A stretch of 64,000 nucleotides of DNA from Runella aurantiaca (GCF_003339505.1 NZ_QPIW01000020.1:1-64000); one strand, 5' to 3'; positions 32,446-42,234 are shown, counted from the stretch's first letter. Numbers and translations: made by a program. Notes: generated by a model not told the origin, from the sequence alone.

Positions 32446-32744
32446 CAGTCTTCTAACGTTTTCAGTTTGCTTTCTACCAATTCAATCGCTTTTAAACAAA
32501 CCCTCCATTCCATTTCATCATCTTCTTTCTCAAATAAACCAAACTTGATAATTGAATCAAACTTTTCAAGAAATGACTGAAAATTCTTCTCATACTTATT
32601 TTCAAACTCAGTTACTTCCTGCTGATAAATACCTATTTCGTTACGCAAAGCCTCTTTGGCTTTTTCCAAAGCAAATGCATCTACTGAATCATACCCTAAT
32701 TCATGAATTGCGGCAGCCAATGCTTCGGTTTGTTGAATAGACAT
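32445..32744 (-). CDS. TumA-like antitoxin candidate
   Basis: This 99-residue, strongly charged helical protein (MSIQQTEALAAAIHELGYDS...) is coupled to the toxin-like gene by TGATG. Its middle, LEKAKEALRNEIGIYQQEV, predicts a coiled coil; no typical helix-turn-helix of the TumA type is obvious, so the antitoxin role is by position. It lies antisense between kdpA and kdpB and starts 35 bases from the kdpB start, so the two are divergent and could interfere with one another. Confidence 0.55.
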   Translation of the reverse strand: MSIQQTEALAAAIHELGYDSVDAFALEKAKEALRNEIGIYQQEVTEFENKYEKNFQSFLEKFDSIIKFGLFEKEDDEMEWRVCLKAIELVESKLKTLED

Positions 32745-32779
32745 AGCTTACTAATTTTTTCTTCAAAATTACAAAAAAT

Positions 32780-34834
32780 ATGAAACGTTCTCAATCCACC
32801 TCTCTCTTTCAGGGAGGTATGGCAAAAACCGCTCTTTTAGAGTCGTTTATCAAACTCAATCCCCGTGTCATGTTCCGTAATCCTGTCATGTTTGCGGTCG
32901 AAATCGGAACACTTGTGATGCTTTTGGTGTGCCTGCAAATTGCCGTTGGCGGTGCCGCTTCCCAAGGAAGTTTAGTCTATAACGTTATTATATTCTCGGT
33001 TCTTTTGCTCACCTTGCTTTTTGCCAATTTTGCCGAAGCACTGGCCGAAGCACGCGGCAAAGCCCAAGCCGACAGCCTCCGCAAAACCCGCGAAGAAACC
33101 CCCGCCAAGGTCATCCGAACCCTCGGTCGACTAAAAGTGAACGAACTTCAAATCATTCCTTCCTCCCAACTTGAAAAAGGCGATGTGTTTGTGTGCGAAG
33201 CAGGCGATATTATTCCGACCGACGGTGAAATCATCGAAGGACTAGCCACCATCGACGAGTCCGCCATTACGGGAGAATCCGCGCCTGTGATTCGCGAAGC
33301 GGGCGGCGACAAATCGTCGGTGACGGGTGGCACAAAAGTGCTTTCTGACCACATCAAAGTAAAAGTAACAACGCAACCCGGAGAGAGTTTTCTGGACAAA
33401 ATGATTGCTCTGGTCGAAGGTGCATCTCGTCAGAAAACACCGAACGAAATCGCGCTAACTATTTTATTGGCAGGCTTTACGCTCATCTTCGTCATCGTCT
33501 GCGTTACGCTCAAACCCTTTGCCGATTATTCCCACACATACATTCCCGTTTCTGCCTTCATTGCGCTCTTTGTCTGCCTGATTCCTACCACCATCGGAGG
33601 TTTACTTTCAGCCATCGGGATTGCTGGGATGGACCGCTCCCTGCGCGCCAACGTAATCACTAAATCGGGAAAGGCCGTGGAAACCGCAGGCGACATTGAT
33701 ACACTTTTATTGGACAAAACAGGAACCATCACCATCGGGAATCGCAAAGCAACAAACTTCTGGCCCACGACAGGTATCAGTGAAGAACGCTTTACAGCCT
33801 CTGCGCTGTTTTCTTCTCTAGCCGACGAAACCCCCGAGGGGAAATCCATTATTGAGTTAGGTCAACAAAAAGGGGGAAAACTGCCCACGATGCCCCAAAA
33901 TGCCGAAATGATTACATTCACCGCCGAAACTCGCTCTTCTGGAATTAATCTGCCCCCCAATATCCGCATCCGAAAAGGCGCGCAGGATTCGATTCGAATG
34001 ATGGTGGAAAGAGCAGGCAACATATTTCCAGATGATACGGCCCAAAAAGTGCGCGAAATTGCCACAAACGGGGGTACGCCGCTGGTAGTTTCAGAAAACG
34101 AAAAAGTGTTGGGCGTTATCGAATTGCAGGATGTGATCAAACCAGGCATTCAGGAGCGTTTTGAACGGTTACGCAAAATGGGTGTCAAAACGGTCATGGT
34201 CACAGGTGATAACCCACTCACGGCCAAATACATCGCCACCGTAGCGGGTGTGGATGATTTTATTGCCGAAGCCAAACCCGAAGATAAAATGAACTACATC
34301 AAAGCCGAACAAGCCAACGGCAAACTCGTAGCCATGATGGGCGACGGCACCAACGATGCCCCAGCCCTAGCCCAAGCCGACGTGGGCGTAGCCATGAACA
34401 GCGGAACACAAGCGGCCAAAGAAGCGGGCAACATGGTCGATTTGGACAATGACCCCACCAAGCTCATTGAAATCGTGGAAATCGGCAAACAACTGCTGAT
34501 GACACGCGGCACGCTTACGACCTTCTCCATTGCCAACGACGTAGCCAAATACTTTGCGATTGTGCCCGCATTGTTTATGACATCTATTCCAGCCTTACAA
34601 GCGCTCAATATCATGCATTTGGCCAGTCCAGAAAGCGCCATTCTGTCGGCGGTGATTTTCAACGCCATCATCATTCCATTGTTGATTCCATTGGCTTTGA
34701 AAGGAGTGACCTACAAGCCCATCGGAGCAAGTGCGCTGTTACGCCGCAATTTGCTGATTTATGGCCTCGGCGGGTTGATAGTGCCGTTTATTGGCATCAA
34801 ACTCATTGATCTGATTGTAGGAAGTTGGCTGTAA
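32780..34834 (+). CDS. kdpB: K+-transporting ATPase subunit B (P-type ATPase)
   Basis: KdpB hydrolyses ATP to drive K+ import. The 684-residue length is normal. Seen in order: [14 protein letters not shown] in TM1, actuator loop [11 protein letters not shown], the phosphorylation site [11 protein letters not shown] (Asp at about 312), [18 protein letters not shown], and [20 protein letters not shown]. The start [20 protein letters not shown] fits the family. It is separated from kdpA by 676 bases that hold the antisense toxin-antitoxin-like pair, so it may need read-through from kdpA or a promoter of its own. Confidence 0.97.
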   Translation: MKRSQSTSLFQGGMAKTALLESFIKLNPRVMFRNPVMFAVEIGTLVMLLVCLQIAVGGAASQGSLVYNVIIFSVLLLTLLFANFAEALAEARGKAQADSLRKTREETPAKVIRTLGRLKVNELQIIPSSQLEKGDVFVCEAGDIIPTDGEIIEGLATIDESAITGESAPVIREAGGDKSSVTGGTKVLSDHIKVKVTTQPGESFLDKMIALVEGASRQKTPNEIALTILLAGFTLIFVIVCVTLKPFADYSHTYIPVSAFIALFVCLIPTTIGGLLSAIGIAGMDRSLRANVITKSGKAVETAGDIDTLLLDKTGTITIGNRKATNFWPTTGISEERFTASALFSSLADETPEGKSIIELGQQKGGKLPTMPQNAEMITFTAETRSSGINLPPNIRIRKGAQDSIRMMVERAGNIFPDDTAQKVREIATNGGTPLVVSENEKVLGVIELQDVIKPGIQERFERLRKMGVKTVMVTGDNPLTAKYIATVAGVDDFIAEAKPEDKMNYIKAEQANGKLVAMMGDGTNDAPALAQADVGVAMNSGTQAAKEAGNMVDLDNDPTKLIEIVEIGKQLLMTRGTLTTFSIANDVAKYFAIVPALFMTSIPALQALNIMHLASPESAILSAVIFNAIIIPLLIPLALKGVTYKPIGASALLRRNLLIYGLGGLIVPFIGIKLIDLIVGSWL

Positions 34835-34935
34835 TTGGTTAGTGCTGTTGGTAGTTAGTGTTGTTGATTACTCCAACAAGGGTTTCTCAAAACCCATTGC
34901 ATCTTTCAAGTATAATTTAATTCAAAAGTATTCAA

Positions 34936-35496
34936 ATGAAAACACACATCGTACCCGCCTTATTAATGACCGCTACTCTGTTTGTATTGCTGGTGGTTAT
35001 CTATCCCTTAATTGTATGGGGATTTGCTCAATTTGCGCCCGAAAAAGGTCAGGGCGAAACAGTTTCGGTCAATGGCAAAGTCGTAGGTTTTGCTAAAGTA
35101 GGCCAAAAATTTACAGAAGATAAGTACTTTTGGTCACGCCCATCGGCGGTGGAATACAACGCGGCCAGTTCGGGAGGCTCCAACAAAGGCCCTTCCAATT
35201 CTGATTATTTGGCGCAGGTACAAGCTCGGATTGACACGTTTTTGGTGCATAATCCAACCATCCCCAAATCAGCTATTCCCGCCGAACTCGTGACGGCTTC
35301 GGGAAGTGGACTTGACCCCGACCTATCGCCACAAGGGGCCGAGGTACAGGTTGCCCGAATTGCAAAAATCAGAAACCTCCCTGAAGATAAAGTCAACGAA
35401 TTGGTTAAAACACATACCCAAGGCCCACTTTTGGGCTTATTTGGGCCTTCGAAAGTAAATATTTTGGCATTGAATTTGGCTTTGGATAACTTGTAA
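34936..35496 (+). CDS. kdpC: K+-transporting ATPase subunit C
   Basis: KdpC has one N-terminal TM helix and a periplasmic domain that supports KdpB. The 186 residues start MKTHIVPALLMTATLFVLLV and contain the family motifs YFWSRPSAVEYNAASSGGSN, LVTASGSGLDPDLSP, QVARIAKIRNL and HTQGPLLGLFGPSKVNILALN. It lies 101 bases after kdpB; this gap contains short gttagt/gttgt repeats and no gene. Confidence 0.96.
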   Translation: MKTHIVPALLMTATLFVLLVVIYPLIVWGFAQFAPEKGQGETVSVNGKVVGFAKVGQKFTEDKYFWSRPSAVEYNAASSGGSNKGPSNSDYLAQVQARIDTFLVHNPTIPKSAIPAELVTASGSGLDPDLSPQGAEVQVARIAKIRNLPEDKVNELVKTHTQGPLLGLFGPSKVNILALNLALDNL

Positions 35497-35529
35497 CCAA
35501 ACGGCAGTTGCCAAAAATCAGAAATTACC

Positions 35530-36606
35530 ATGAAAAAGTTTGTAACTGTCGCACTAGCCTACGTGCTGTGCACACCCTTATTTGCCCAAACCATTGATTC
35601 TACGGCCAAGCTTGTCCTATCTGGCTACGTAGAAGCCTATTACAGCTATGATTTCAACCAGCCCGCCAACAATGACCGTCCACCGTTTGTATACAGTCAC
35701 AATCGACACAATGAATTCAACCTCAATTTGGGGTTTATCAAAGCCGCTTACGTTGACGAGCGAATTCGCGGAAACATTGCCCTGATGGCGGGAACTTACC
35801 CCAACGCAAATTTGGCCGCTGAGCCTGCTACCTTGCGCAATATTTTTGAAGCCAATGCCGGCCTTAAACTCGCAAAAACCAAAAATTTATGGCTCGATGC
35901 AGGCGTGTTTGCTTCACACATCGGTTTTGAAAGCGCCATCTCAAAAGATTGTCGAACGCTCTCCCGCAGCCTCATGGCCGACAATACGCCTTATTATGAG
36001 ACTGGCGTTAAAATTGGCTATACCACCGACAACGGAAAATGGTTTTTATCTGGATTGGTACTCAATGGTTGGCAACAAATTCGACGGACTGATGAAAATA
36101 CCCGCTTGGCCGTAGGCACCCAAATCACCTTTAAACCAAACGCTAAGGTTACGCTCAATTCCAGTACTTTTTTGGGCAGTCGCCCCGACAACACTAACCG
36201 CAATCGTTTTTTTCATAACCTCTACGGAATTGTTCAATTAACCAAAAAATGGGAGTTAATTGCCGATTTTGACTACGGAATAGACCAACAACAAACTCGT
36301 TCGTCTATTTACGACGCTTGGACAAGTTGGGCGGCTATTTTAAAATACCAACTCAGCTCAAAAGTGGGCGTTGCGGGGCGTGTTGAAAATTATAGCGACC
36401 CCAAAGGATTGGTCATCACCACTACCTCACCAAACGGTTTCCGCGTCAATGGCTATTCATTCAACCTAGACTATGCCCCTATTTCGAATGCATTGTGCAG
36501 GATTGAAGCCCGTAGTTTGACGGGCAAAGACGATTTGTTTGAAAAAGCAGGCCGAAAAACCACCACCGATTTTATTATTACTACCTCATTGGCCGTGTCA
36601 TTCTAA
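35530..36606 (+). CDS. Outer-membrane porin-like protein in the kdp operon
   Basis: The protein has 358 residues with signal peptide MKKFVTVALAYVLCTPLFAQ. The mature part begins KLVLSGYVEAYYSYDFNQP, runs through many amphipathic strands (FNLNLGFIKAAYVDERIRGN, YETGVKIGYTTDNGKWFLSG) and ends IITTSLAVSF with the aromatic C-terminal residue of barrels. It resembles the OmpL/BBP2-type porins. It is 33 bases after kdpC and 5 bases before the KdpD-like gene, so it belongs to the operon. It may let K+ through the outer membrane when K+ is scarce; this is inference from position. Confidence 0.8.
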   Translation: MKKFVTVALAYVLCTPLFAQTIDSTAKLVLSGYVEAYYSYDFNQPANNDRPPFVYSHNRHNEFNLNLGFIKAAYVDERIRGNIALMAGTYPNANLAAEPATLRNIFEANAGLKLAKTKNLWLDAGVFASHIGFESAISKDCRTLSRSLMADNTPYYETGVKIGYTTDNGKWFLSGLVLNGWQQIRRTDENTRLAVGTQITFKPNAKVTLNSSTFLGSRPDNTNRNRFFHNLYGIVQLTKKWELIADFDYGIDQQQTRSSIYDAWTSWAAILKYQLSSKVGVAGRVENYSDPKGLVITTTSPNGFRVNGYSFNLDYAPISNALCRIEARSLTGKDDLFEKAGRKTTTDFIITTSLAVSF

Positions 36607-36611
36607 AAACA

Positions 36612-37739
36612 ATGCCTAATTCTACCGAACAAAACGCCCAGTATTTCCTCGACCTCATCAAAAAATCGCGACGGGGTAAGTTGAAGGTTTATATTGGCAT
36701 GAGTGCAGGCGTGGGCAAAACCTACCGAATGTTGCAGGAAGCCCACGCACTTTTGCGCAATGGGGTGGACATTAAAATCGGCTTTATTGAAACCCACCGA
36801 CGCACGGATACGCACGCCCTGCTCGACGGCTTACCGCTCATCCCCCATCGTAGCGTTTTTTATAAGGGGAAAGAAATGGAGGAAATGGATTTACAGACCA
36901 TTCTTAACTTTCATCCCGAAGTAGTGATTGTGGATGAACTCGCACATACCAATATCTATGGCTCTAAAAACGAGAAGCGTTGGCAGGATGTATTAGATAT
37001 TCTGAATGCAGGAATCAACGTTATTTCGGCCGTCAATATTCAGCACCTCGAAAGCCTTAATAATGACGTTTTTCGAATCACGGGGATTGAAGTTAAAGAA
37101 ACCGTCCCCGATAGTATCTTGCAGCAAGCCGACGAAGTGGTCAACATTGACCTCACCGCCGATGAACTCATTGCCCGCCTCAAAGAAGGCAAGATTTATG
37201 ACCCTACTAAAATCGAAACCGCGCTCAATCATTTTTTTAAGGCCGAAAAAATCCTGCAACTACGCGAACTGGCCCTGAAAGAAGTGGCCTCGCAGGTGGA
37301 ACGAAAGGTGGAATTGGAAGTGCCAAAAAATGCAAACTTGCGCTCCGAACGATTTTTGGCTTGCATCAGTTCTAACCACGAAATAGCAAAAAAAATACTG
37401 CGTAAAACCGCGCGTTTAGCGAGTTATTACCAAGGAAAATGGTATGTATTGTACGTTCAGACTTCGGCGGAAGATACCGACAAAATCGGTCTTGCTGCCC
37501 AACGTCATCTTATCAATAATTTTAAATTAGCTACCGAATTTGGGGCTGAAGTGATTCGGGTCAAAAGCAACGAAGTAGCTCAAACCATTTTTGACACCGC
37601 ACAAAAACATAACATTACAACCGTCTGCATTGGAAAACCTCACGGCAATTTTTGGAAAAACATTACAGGCAACTCCTTATTTTTCAGCCTATTGAACAAA
37701 GTTTCCGATACTGACATTGATTTAGTAGTTATCAGTTAA
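36612..37739 (+). CDS. KdpD sensor (KdpD + USP domains) without histidine kinase
   Basis: This 375-residue protein matches only the N-terminal half of KdpD. The KdpD domain (about 20-230) has Walker A YIGMSAGVGKTYRMLQEA, GFIETHRRTDTHALLDGLP, Walker B VVIVDELAHTN and VNIQHLESLNND; a universal-stress-protein domain (about 248-375) follows, with RFLACISSNHEIAKKILRKT and SLLNKVSDTDIDLVVIS at the end. The DUF4118 membrane part and the kinase core of full KdpD are absent, the common arrangement in this phylum. It probably senses K+ or a nucleotide in the cytoplasm and passes the signal to the kinase encoded 52 bases later. Confidence 0.93.
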   Translation: MPNSTEQNAQYFLDLIKKSRRGKLKVYIGMSAGVGKTYRMLQEAHALLRNGVDIKIGFIETHRRTDTHALLDGLPLIPHRSVFYKGKEMEEMDLQTILNFHPEVVIVDELAHTNIYGSKNEKRWQDVLDILNAGINVISAVNIQHLESLNNDVFRITGIEVKETVPDSILQQADEVVNIDLTADELIARLKEGKIYDPTKIETALNHFFKAEKILQLRELALKEVASQVERKVELEVPKNANLRSERFLACISSNHEIAKKILRKTARLASYYQGKWYVLYVQTSAEDTDKIGLAAQRHLINNFKLATEFGAEVIRVKSNEVAQTIFDTAQKHNITTVCIGKPHGNFWKNITGNSLFFSLLNKVSDTDIDLVVIS

Positions 37740-37791
37740 AAATTATAAATACCCGCTGGCCCCAGCCGATGCGGAGGGTTAGAGTGAGATC

Positions 37792-39489
37792 ATGAAACTA
37801 AAAACCAAACTTCGACTTGCGCTTACCTTTTTGTTTGCCGTCATCGTATTGCTCGGCAGCCTAGGGGCTTGGTACCTCAAAAAACTCTCCTCTGAAGCGC
37901 AGGAGATATTGAAAGACAATTACATCTCGCTCGAATACGTACGCAACATGCGCAACGTGATTGACGAAAACGCCTGGAAAAACGAAGACATTGCCCTTTT
38001 TGAAAAAAGCCTTGTTTACCAAGAACAAAACATTACCGAAATAGGCGAGGCCGAAACAACCCAGCAGCTTCGAAGCCACTTCAATGCTTTCCGCAAAAGC
38101 CCCGACAGTAGCCGTATTCTCCTGATTACGAAACAGTTAACCAAAATTGCCGATGTCAATATGCAAGCCATTGTGCGCAAGAATGAGCAGGTAAAAAAAA
38201 CGTCGGATGAGGTCTATTCTTACATGGTGCTCATTGCCACGGTATGCGCGTTGGTGGCGTTTTCGTTTATCATCAACTTTCCTAATACCATCGCTGAGCC
38301 CATCCAACAATTGACCGAAGGCTTGCAGGAAATCAGCCGTAAAAACTACGAGTCTCGGCTCGGCGTGGAGCGTAAGGACGAACTCGGAGAAATGGCGCGG
38401 GCTTTTAACCTGATGGCCGAAAAACTGGACGAATACGAACACAGCAGTTTGGCCAGGGTGCTTTTCGAAAAACGTCGCACCGAGACCATCATCAACCAAA
38501 TGAACGACGCCATTGTGGGCTTGGATGAAAGCGACCACTTACTTTTTATCAATTCAATTGGAGCCGACATGCTCGGTCTGGATGCTTCTCAACTGGCAGG
38601 TAAATATGCCCCCGATGTGGCCCTCAAAAATGATTTATTGCGAACATTATTAAACGACACTACCCCGCTCAAGCCCCTCAAAATAGTAACAAACGAGCGG
38701 GAAAGCTATTTTACCAAAGAGGTTTTAGACGTAAAAAATGGTGAACAACGCATCGGGAAAGTAATTATCCTTAAAAACATTACGCCCTTTCACGAACTTG
38801 ACCAAGCCAAAACCAATTTCATCGCCACGATTTCGCACGAATTGAAAACGCCGATTTCGGGCATTAAAATGAGCCTAAAACTTCTTGAAAATGAGCGCAT
38901 TGGACCATTGAATGAAGAACAAAAATACTTAATTAACCAAATACAGGATGACAGTCAACGGCTGCTCAACATTACGGGCGAGCTCCTTGACCTGTCGCAG
39001 GTAGAAACGGGCAACATTCAACTCAATTTCAGAAGCATCCTACCACAGGAAGTTATTAAGGCAGCTACCGAAGCGTTACTTTTTTCGGCAGAGCAAAAAC
39101 AGATAGAATTACAGTGTCAACTTCCTGCTGATTTACCCGCTATTCAGGCAGATTTAGACAAAACGATGTGGGTTTTGATGAATTTTCTTTCCAACGCGAT
39201 TCGATATAGCCCCGAAAAATCAACCATTACGGTAGAGGCTCAGGTCAGCAATGACCAAAAACACGTGCTTTTTTCGGTACAGGATTTTGGAAAAGGAATT
39301 GAGTCAAAATACCAAGAACGCATCTTCGACCGCTATTTTCAGGTTCCAAACAACGGCCAGTCTAAATCAGGAACGGGGCTTGGGTTGGCCATTTCCAAAG
39401 AATTTATCGAAGCACAAAAGGGACGTATCGGCGTTGAAAGTGAATTGGGCAACGGCAGTCGTTTTTGGTTTCAACTGCCGTTGGCTTAG
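37792..39489 (+). CDS. Membrane sensor histidine kinase at the end of the kdp operon
   Basis: The protein has 565 residues: TM1 (8-28, ALTFLFAVIVLLGSLGAWYL), a helical periplasmic region, TM2 (about 143-165, MVLIATVCALVAFSFIINF), HAMP (about 165-220), PAS (about 225-330), HisKA with FIATISHELKTPISGIKMSL (His at about 348), and HATPase_c with NAIRYSPE, FGKGIESKYQERIFDRYFQV and GTGLGLAISKEF. No receiver domain. The nearest receiver is the NtrC-type regulator 7.8 kb upstream at the front of the same gene group, the likely partner. Confidence 0.93.
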   Translation: MKLKTKLRLALTFLFAVIVLLGSLGAWYLKKLSSEAQEILKDNYISLEYVRNMRNVIDENAWKNEDIALFEKSLVYQEQNITEIGEAETTQQLRSHFNAFRKSPDSSRILLITKQLTKIADVNMQAIVRKNEQVKKTSDEVYSYMVLIATVCALVAFSFIINFPNTIAEPIQQLTEGLQEISRKNYESRLGVERKDELGEMARAFNLMAEKLDEYEHSSLARVLFEKRRTETIINQMNDAIVGLDESDHLLFINSIGADMLGLDASQLAGKYAPDVALKNDLLRTLLNDTTPLKPLKIVTNERESYFTKEVLDVKNGEQRIGKVIILKNITPFHELDQAKTNFIATISHELKTPISGIKMSLKLLENERIGPLNEEQKYLINQIQDDSQRLLNITGELLDLSQVETGNIQLNFRSILPQEVIKAATEALLFSAEQKQIELQCQLPADLPAIQADLDKTMWVLMNFLSNAIRYSPEKSTITVEAQVSNDQKHVLFSVQDFGKGIESKYQERIFDRYFQVPNNGQSKSGTGLGLAISKEFIEAQKGRIGVESELGNGSRFWFQLPLA

Positions 39490-39496
39490 CCGATTA

Positions 39497-40231
39497 TCAG
39501 GACGGTTCATGGTCGGGTCGAGTATTTACCCAAAGCCGCCGAATCGATATCAGATGCGCAAAAAGCACGACAGGCACTACAAAACCGGGAAGCCATATGA
39601 ACGAAGGTTTTAATACAGCCACATTGGGTTGCTCAAAGCTCAATTGCTGAAATGGAAATGGTGCCGCCAATACTGCGGTAGTGACGATATTGATCAACAA
39701 CCCTAAAGCACCGATATTCCACCAACCTAACACTTTGGCAGACCACTTTTTTTGATAAAAAACCATAAAAATCATGAGCGGAGCGGTTAAGCCCGCCCAA
39801 ATATCCCAATTACGCCCTTCAAAAGTCATCACTTGCGGAATTTGTCCCGCCACAAACAATTTAAACAACAGCAACTCCACGCCAATCCGCAGGATATGGA
39901 CCCACGTCAGCGAACGAAGCGATAAACGATCCATCCATTGTCGGCCCTTTGCCTGTCCAAATACCATGACTATAAAAAGCAAAGGAGGAATAACTGCAAT
40001 CAAAAAACGTGGAGGTGTCGCTGCTATATCCAGAAAAAAAGTTTTTTGGGCGGCAAAATAAAGTAAACCCAACCACAAAATACAACCTATGAGCGTAAAA
40101 GCGGCTTGTTTTGGCGCTACCCTGCGAATTGTAAAGTAAATACCAGCAACGAGTAAAATGACCAACAAAGCAAAGCAGACGGAGAGCAAAGCGGGAATCT
40201 GTACGTGAAGATAATCAAGTTTAGGAGACAT
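39497..40231 (-). CDS. Seven-TM membrane protein of unknown function
   Basis: This 244-residue protein has about seven hydrophobic helices (MSPKLDYLHVQIPALLSVCF start; LSVCFALLVILLVAGIYF; AAFTLIGCILWLGLLYFAA; RFLIAVIPPLLFIVMVFG; and others) with short loops, and no recognised catalytic motif. It ends 7 bases from the kdp kinase stop, convergent. The LytTR regulator lies 121 bases upstream on the same strand, and direct repeats stand in that gap, so the two may be functionally linked. Confidence 0.7.
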   Translation of the reverse strand: MSPKLDYLHVQIPALLSVCFALLVILLVAGIYFTIRRVAPKQAAFTLIGCILWLGLLYFAAQKTFFLDIAATPPRFLIAVIPPLLFIVMVFGQAKGRQWMDRLSLRSLTWVHILRIGVELLLFKLFVAGQIPQVMTFEGRNWDIWAGLTAPLMIFMVFYQKKWSAKVLGWWNIGALGLLINIVTTAVLAAPFPFQQLSFEQPNVAVLKPSFIWLPGFVVPVVLFAHLISIRRLWVNTRPDHEPS

Positions 40232-40320
40232 GGTTGTTAAAATTAAAGCTGGGCAAAACTACCCGGCCACAAAGAAAACATGCCTGATGGATGGATGGAT
40301 AAGGCCAAATCCATTTTTAA

Positions 40321-40352
40321 AATGAATGGTACAGTATTTCAGAATGAATGGT
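40321..40352. promoter_or_regulatory. Direct repeat AATGAATGGT, 22 bp apart, near the LytTR gene
   Basis: AATGAATGGT occurs at 40321-40330 and 40343-40352. LytTR regulators bind two direct repeats separated by about two helical turns, and this pair lies upstream of the membrane protein gene (start 40231) and at the end of the LytTR gene. However, the same motif occurs in a palindrome at 19371, so it may be a repeat family instead. GATGGATGGATGG at about 40283-40297 is a simple tandem repeat nearby. Confidence 0.3.
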
Positions 40353-41221
40353 CAGTTGCCTGCAGCGGCTTGCAACCACTTCCTAAATTCAGCACTTCGA
40401 TAACGGCTCACCACGACTTGTTCTGTCGGCTGGTGTTGGTGCATGGGAGGGAACAGGGATACAATCAATTTGCGATTTACATCATCCTTTACTTCTTTCA
40501 CCGCCCCCAAACCCGCTAGGATCTGCCGATTCAGCGGGAAGAAATATTGCCCCGCAAGCCGTTCCGTGAGCTGGGTCAGCGACTGATAACTTGTGGCCAT
40601 CTTTGTGCCATCGGTCTTTACCAAAAGGACCATCCCGCCCGTAGAATAGAAATACGCGATCTCCGTAGGTTGCAGAATGAGCTGGCTGTGGTTGACTTCC
40701 ACCCGAATCAGGTGCGGTGAATTCATTGTCGGTTCTTCTTTCCTTTGTCTGTCAAGCTCAGCCACCGACTTATCTTTTTGCCAATAAATTGTTCGAACCA
40801 AATACAATCCGATAAAAGACCCGTTGACGATCGTAGCGATGGTCGCACACACCACCGCCCCCGTCATGAACACCGAAGCGGCGGGCCAATACCCTGCGTA
40901 GACAAATTGTGACAAAGGGAATACCAACAGAAAAGTAAACAAAGTCGCCATGCCATTGACGACCATTTGGCGCCCTATACGTCGTACAGGATTGACATGA
41001 AAGGGCATTTTGGAATCCATCCATCGAAAAAGACGGACATTGACCTCCCAACACGAAAACATCACCGTCAGGACGGTCAAGAAGTACGGAAGCGGAAATT
41101 GGTAGGAAACATGCCAGGGAAACTGCTTTGTAAACACAACATGTGACGCCACCAAAGCCGCAATCGGAATGGCAATTGCCCTTGCGGCCCGGTCCTGTCG
41201 TTGCGAAAATGCCTTTTCCAT
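40352..41221 (-). CDS. Membrane-bound LytTR-type transcriptional regulator
   Basis: The protein has 289 residues. Four TM helices occupy about 15-155 (AIAIPIAALVASHVVF, FLTVLTVMFSCWEVNV, ATLFTFLLVFPLSQFVYAGY, VFMTGAVVCATIATIVNGS); a charged linker follows, then a LytTR DNA-binding domain (about 185-285) with EIAYFYSTGGMVLLVKTDG and FFPLNRQILAGLGAVKEV. Regulators of this build combine membrane sensing with DNA binding in one chain. It has no adjacent sensor kinase. It ends 121 bases upstream of the 7-TM protein and is divergent from nothing: the upstream gene, a Gfo/Idh oxidoreductase, is on the same strand 29 bases away. Confidence 0.85.
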   Translation of the reverse strand: MEKAFSQRQDRAARAIAIPIAALVASHVVFTKQFPWHVSYQFPLPYFLTVLTVMFSCWEVNVRLFRWMDSKMPFHVNPVRRIGRQMVVNGMATLFTFLLVFPLSQFVYAGYWPAASVFMTGAVVCATIATIVNGSFIGLYLVRTIYWQKDKSVAELDRQRKEEPTMNSPHLIRVEVNHSQLILQPTEIAYFYSTGGMVLLVKTDGTKMATSYQSLTQLTERLAGQYFFPLNRQILAGLGAVKEVKDDVNRKLIVSLFPPMHQHQPTEQVVVSRYRSAEFRKWLQAAAGN

Positions 41222-41250
41222 ATGGCAAACGTTACGGCAATTTTGACACT

Positions 41251-42234
41251 TTATTCTTCGTCAAAATCCTTATACACCAGTCCAATCTCTTGCCGCACGG
41301 CATCCAGCAACGAAATCAGGTTCATGCTATCGGTCAACGACCAGCTCTCGCTTTCCAGTTTACCGGCGCTTAAACACGCATTTACCTCTTCTATTTCATA
41401 CTGATACCCCCAAGTTGGGCGGTCGAAAGTAAAGGTTTCGGTAGTTTCGTCGTCATAAGTGACCGTCACCGCCTTGCTTTCGTGCCAGCGCGAATCAATG
41501 GCTATGCTCCCTTTTTCTCCATATATAAACGCCTCGCATGGCGTATTGGCCATGAAAGTACAATCCAAAAAGGCAAACTGTTCGCCGGCATAGGTCAACG
41601 TCATGCCTGTCGATTCATCCACTTTTGTGGCGCCAAAAATAGCCTGCGCCGTAATTTTGGTTGGTTTTCCCAAAATCAGGTATGATAAAAACAACGGATA
41701 AATCCCAATGTCCAGCAGTGCGCCTCCTCCCAAATCCTTGTTAAAAGTCCGTTTGTCGACGTCGTAAGGCGCTTTAAATCCAAAGTCGGCCTTCACCCCC
41801 AACATTTTGCCAATGGCCCCAGATTCAATAATTTCGAGGGTTTTGAGCGTAGTAGGTAGAAACCTTGTCCATAGTGCTTCCATCAAAAACACATTTTTCC
41901 CACGTGCGGTGTGAATCATTTCACTCACTTGGGCAGTATTCATGGCAAAGGGTTTCTCGCACAAAACAGAAATACCAGCGTTGAGGCACAACAACGTATG
42001 GTCAAAATGGCCGATGTGCGGCGACGCAATATAGACTGCATCCAATTCTGGGCAATTGATAATTTCTTCGTAGCTGCCATACGTATACGTAGCGCCGTAC
42101 TCGCGTGCAAACAGCTGCGCCCGGCCCAAGTCGCGGGAGGCTACCGCCGTGAGTTTGGCGTCTGCTACCTGCATTAAGTCTTGGGCAAATTTATGGGCAA
42201 TGCGCCCCGGCCCGATGATTCCCCAACGTGTCAT
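41251..42234 (-). CDS. Gfo/Idh/MocA family NAD(P)-dependent oxidoreductase
   Basis: The protein has 327 residues. The N-terminal Rossmann domain (MTRWGIIGPGRIAHKFAQDL, DAVYIASPHIGHFDHTLLCL) includes CEKPFAMN with the conserved EKP lysine of the family; the C-terminal domain has GGALLDIGIYPLFLSYLI with catalytic-type Asp and His replaced by GIYP, as in the dihydrodiol dehydrogenase-like subgroup. It oxidises or reduces sugars or related alcohols; the substrate cannot be told. It is upstream of the LytTR gene on the same strand. Confidence 0.9.
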   Translation of the reverse strand: MTRWGIIGPGRIAHKFAQDLMQVADAKLTAVASRDLGRAQLFAREYGATYTYGSYEEIINCPELDAVYIASPHIGHFDHTLLCLNAGISVLCEKPFAMNTAQVSEMIHTARGKNVFLMEALWTRFLPTTLKTLEIIESGAIGKMLGVKADFGFKAPYDVDKRTFNKDLGGGALLDIGIYPLFLSYLILGKPTKITAQAIFGATKVDESTGMTLTYAGEQFAFLDCTFMANTPCEAFIYGEKGSIAIDSRWHESKAVTVTYDDETTETFTFDRPTWGYQYEIEEVNACLSAGKLESESWSLTDSMNLISLLDAVRQEIGLVYKDFDEE

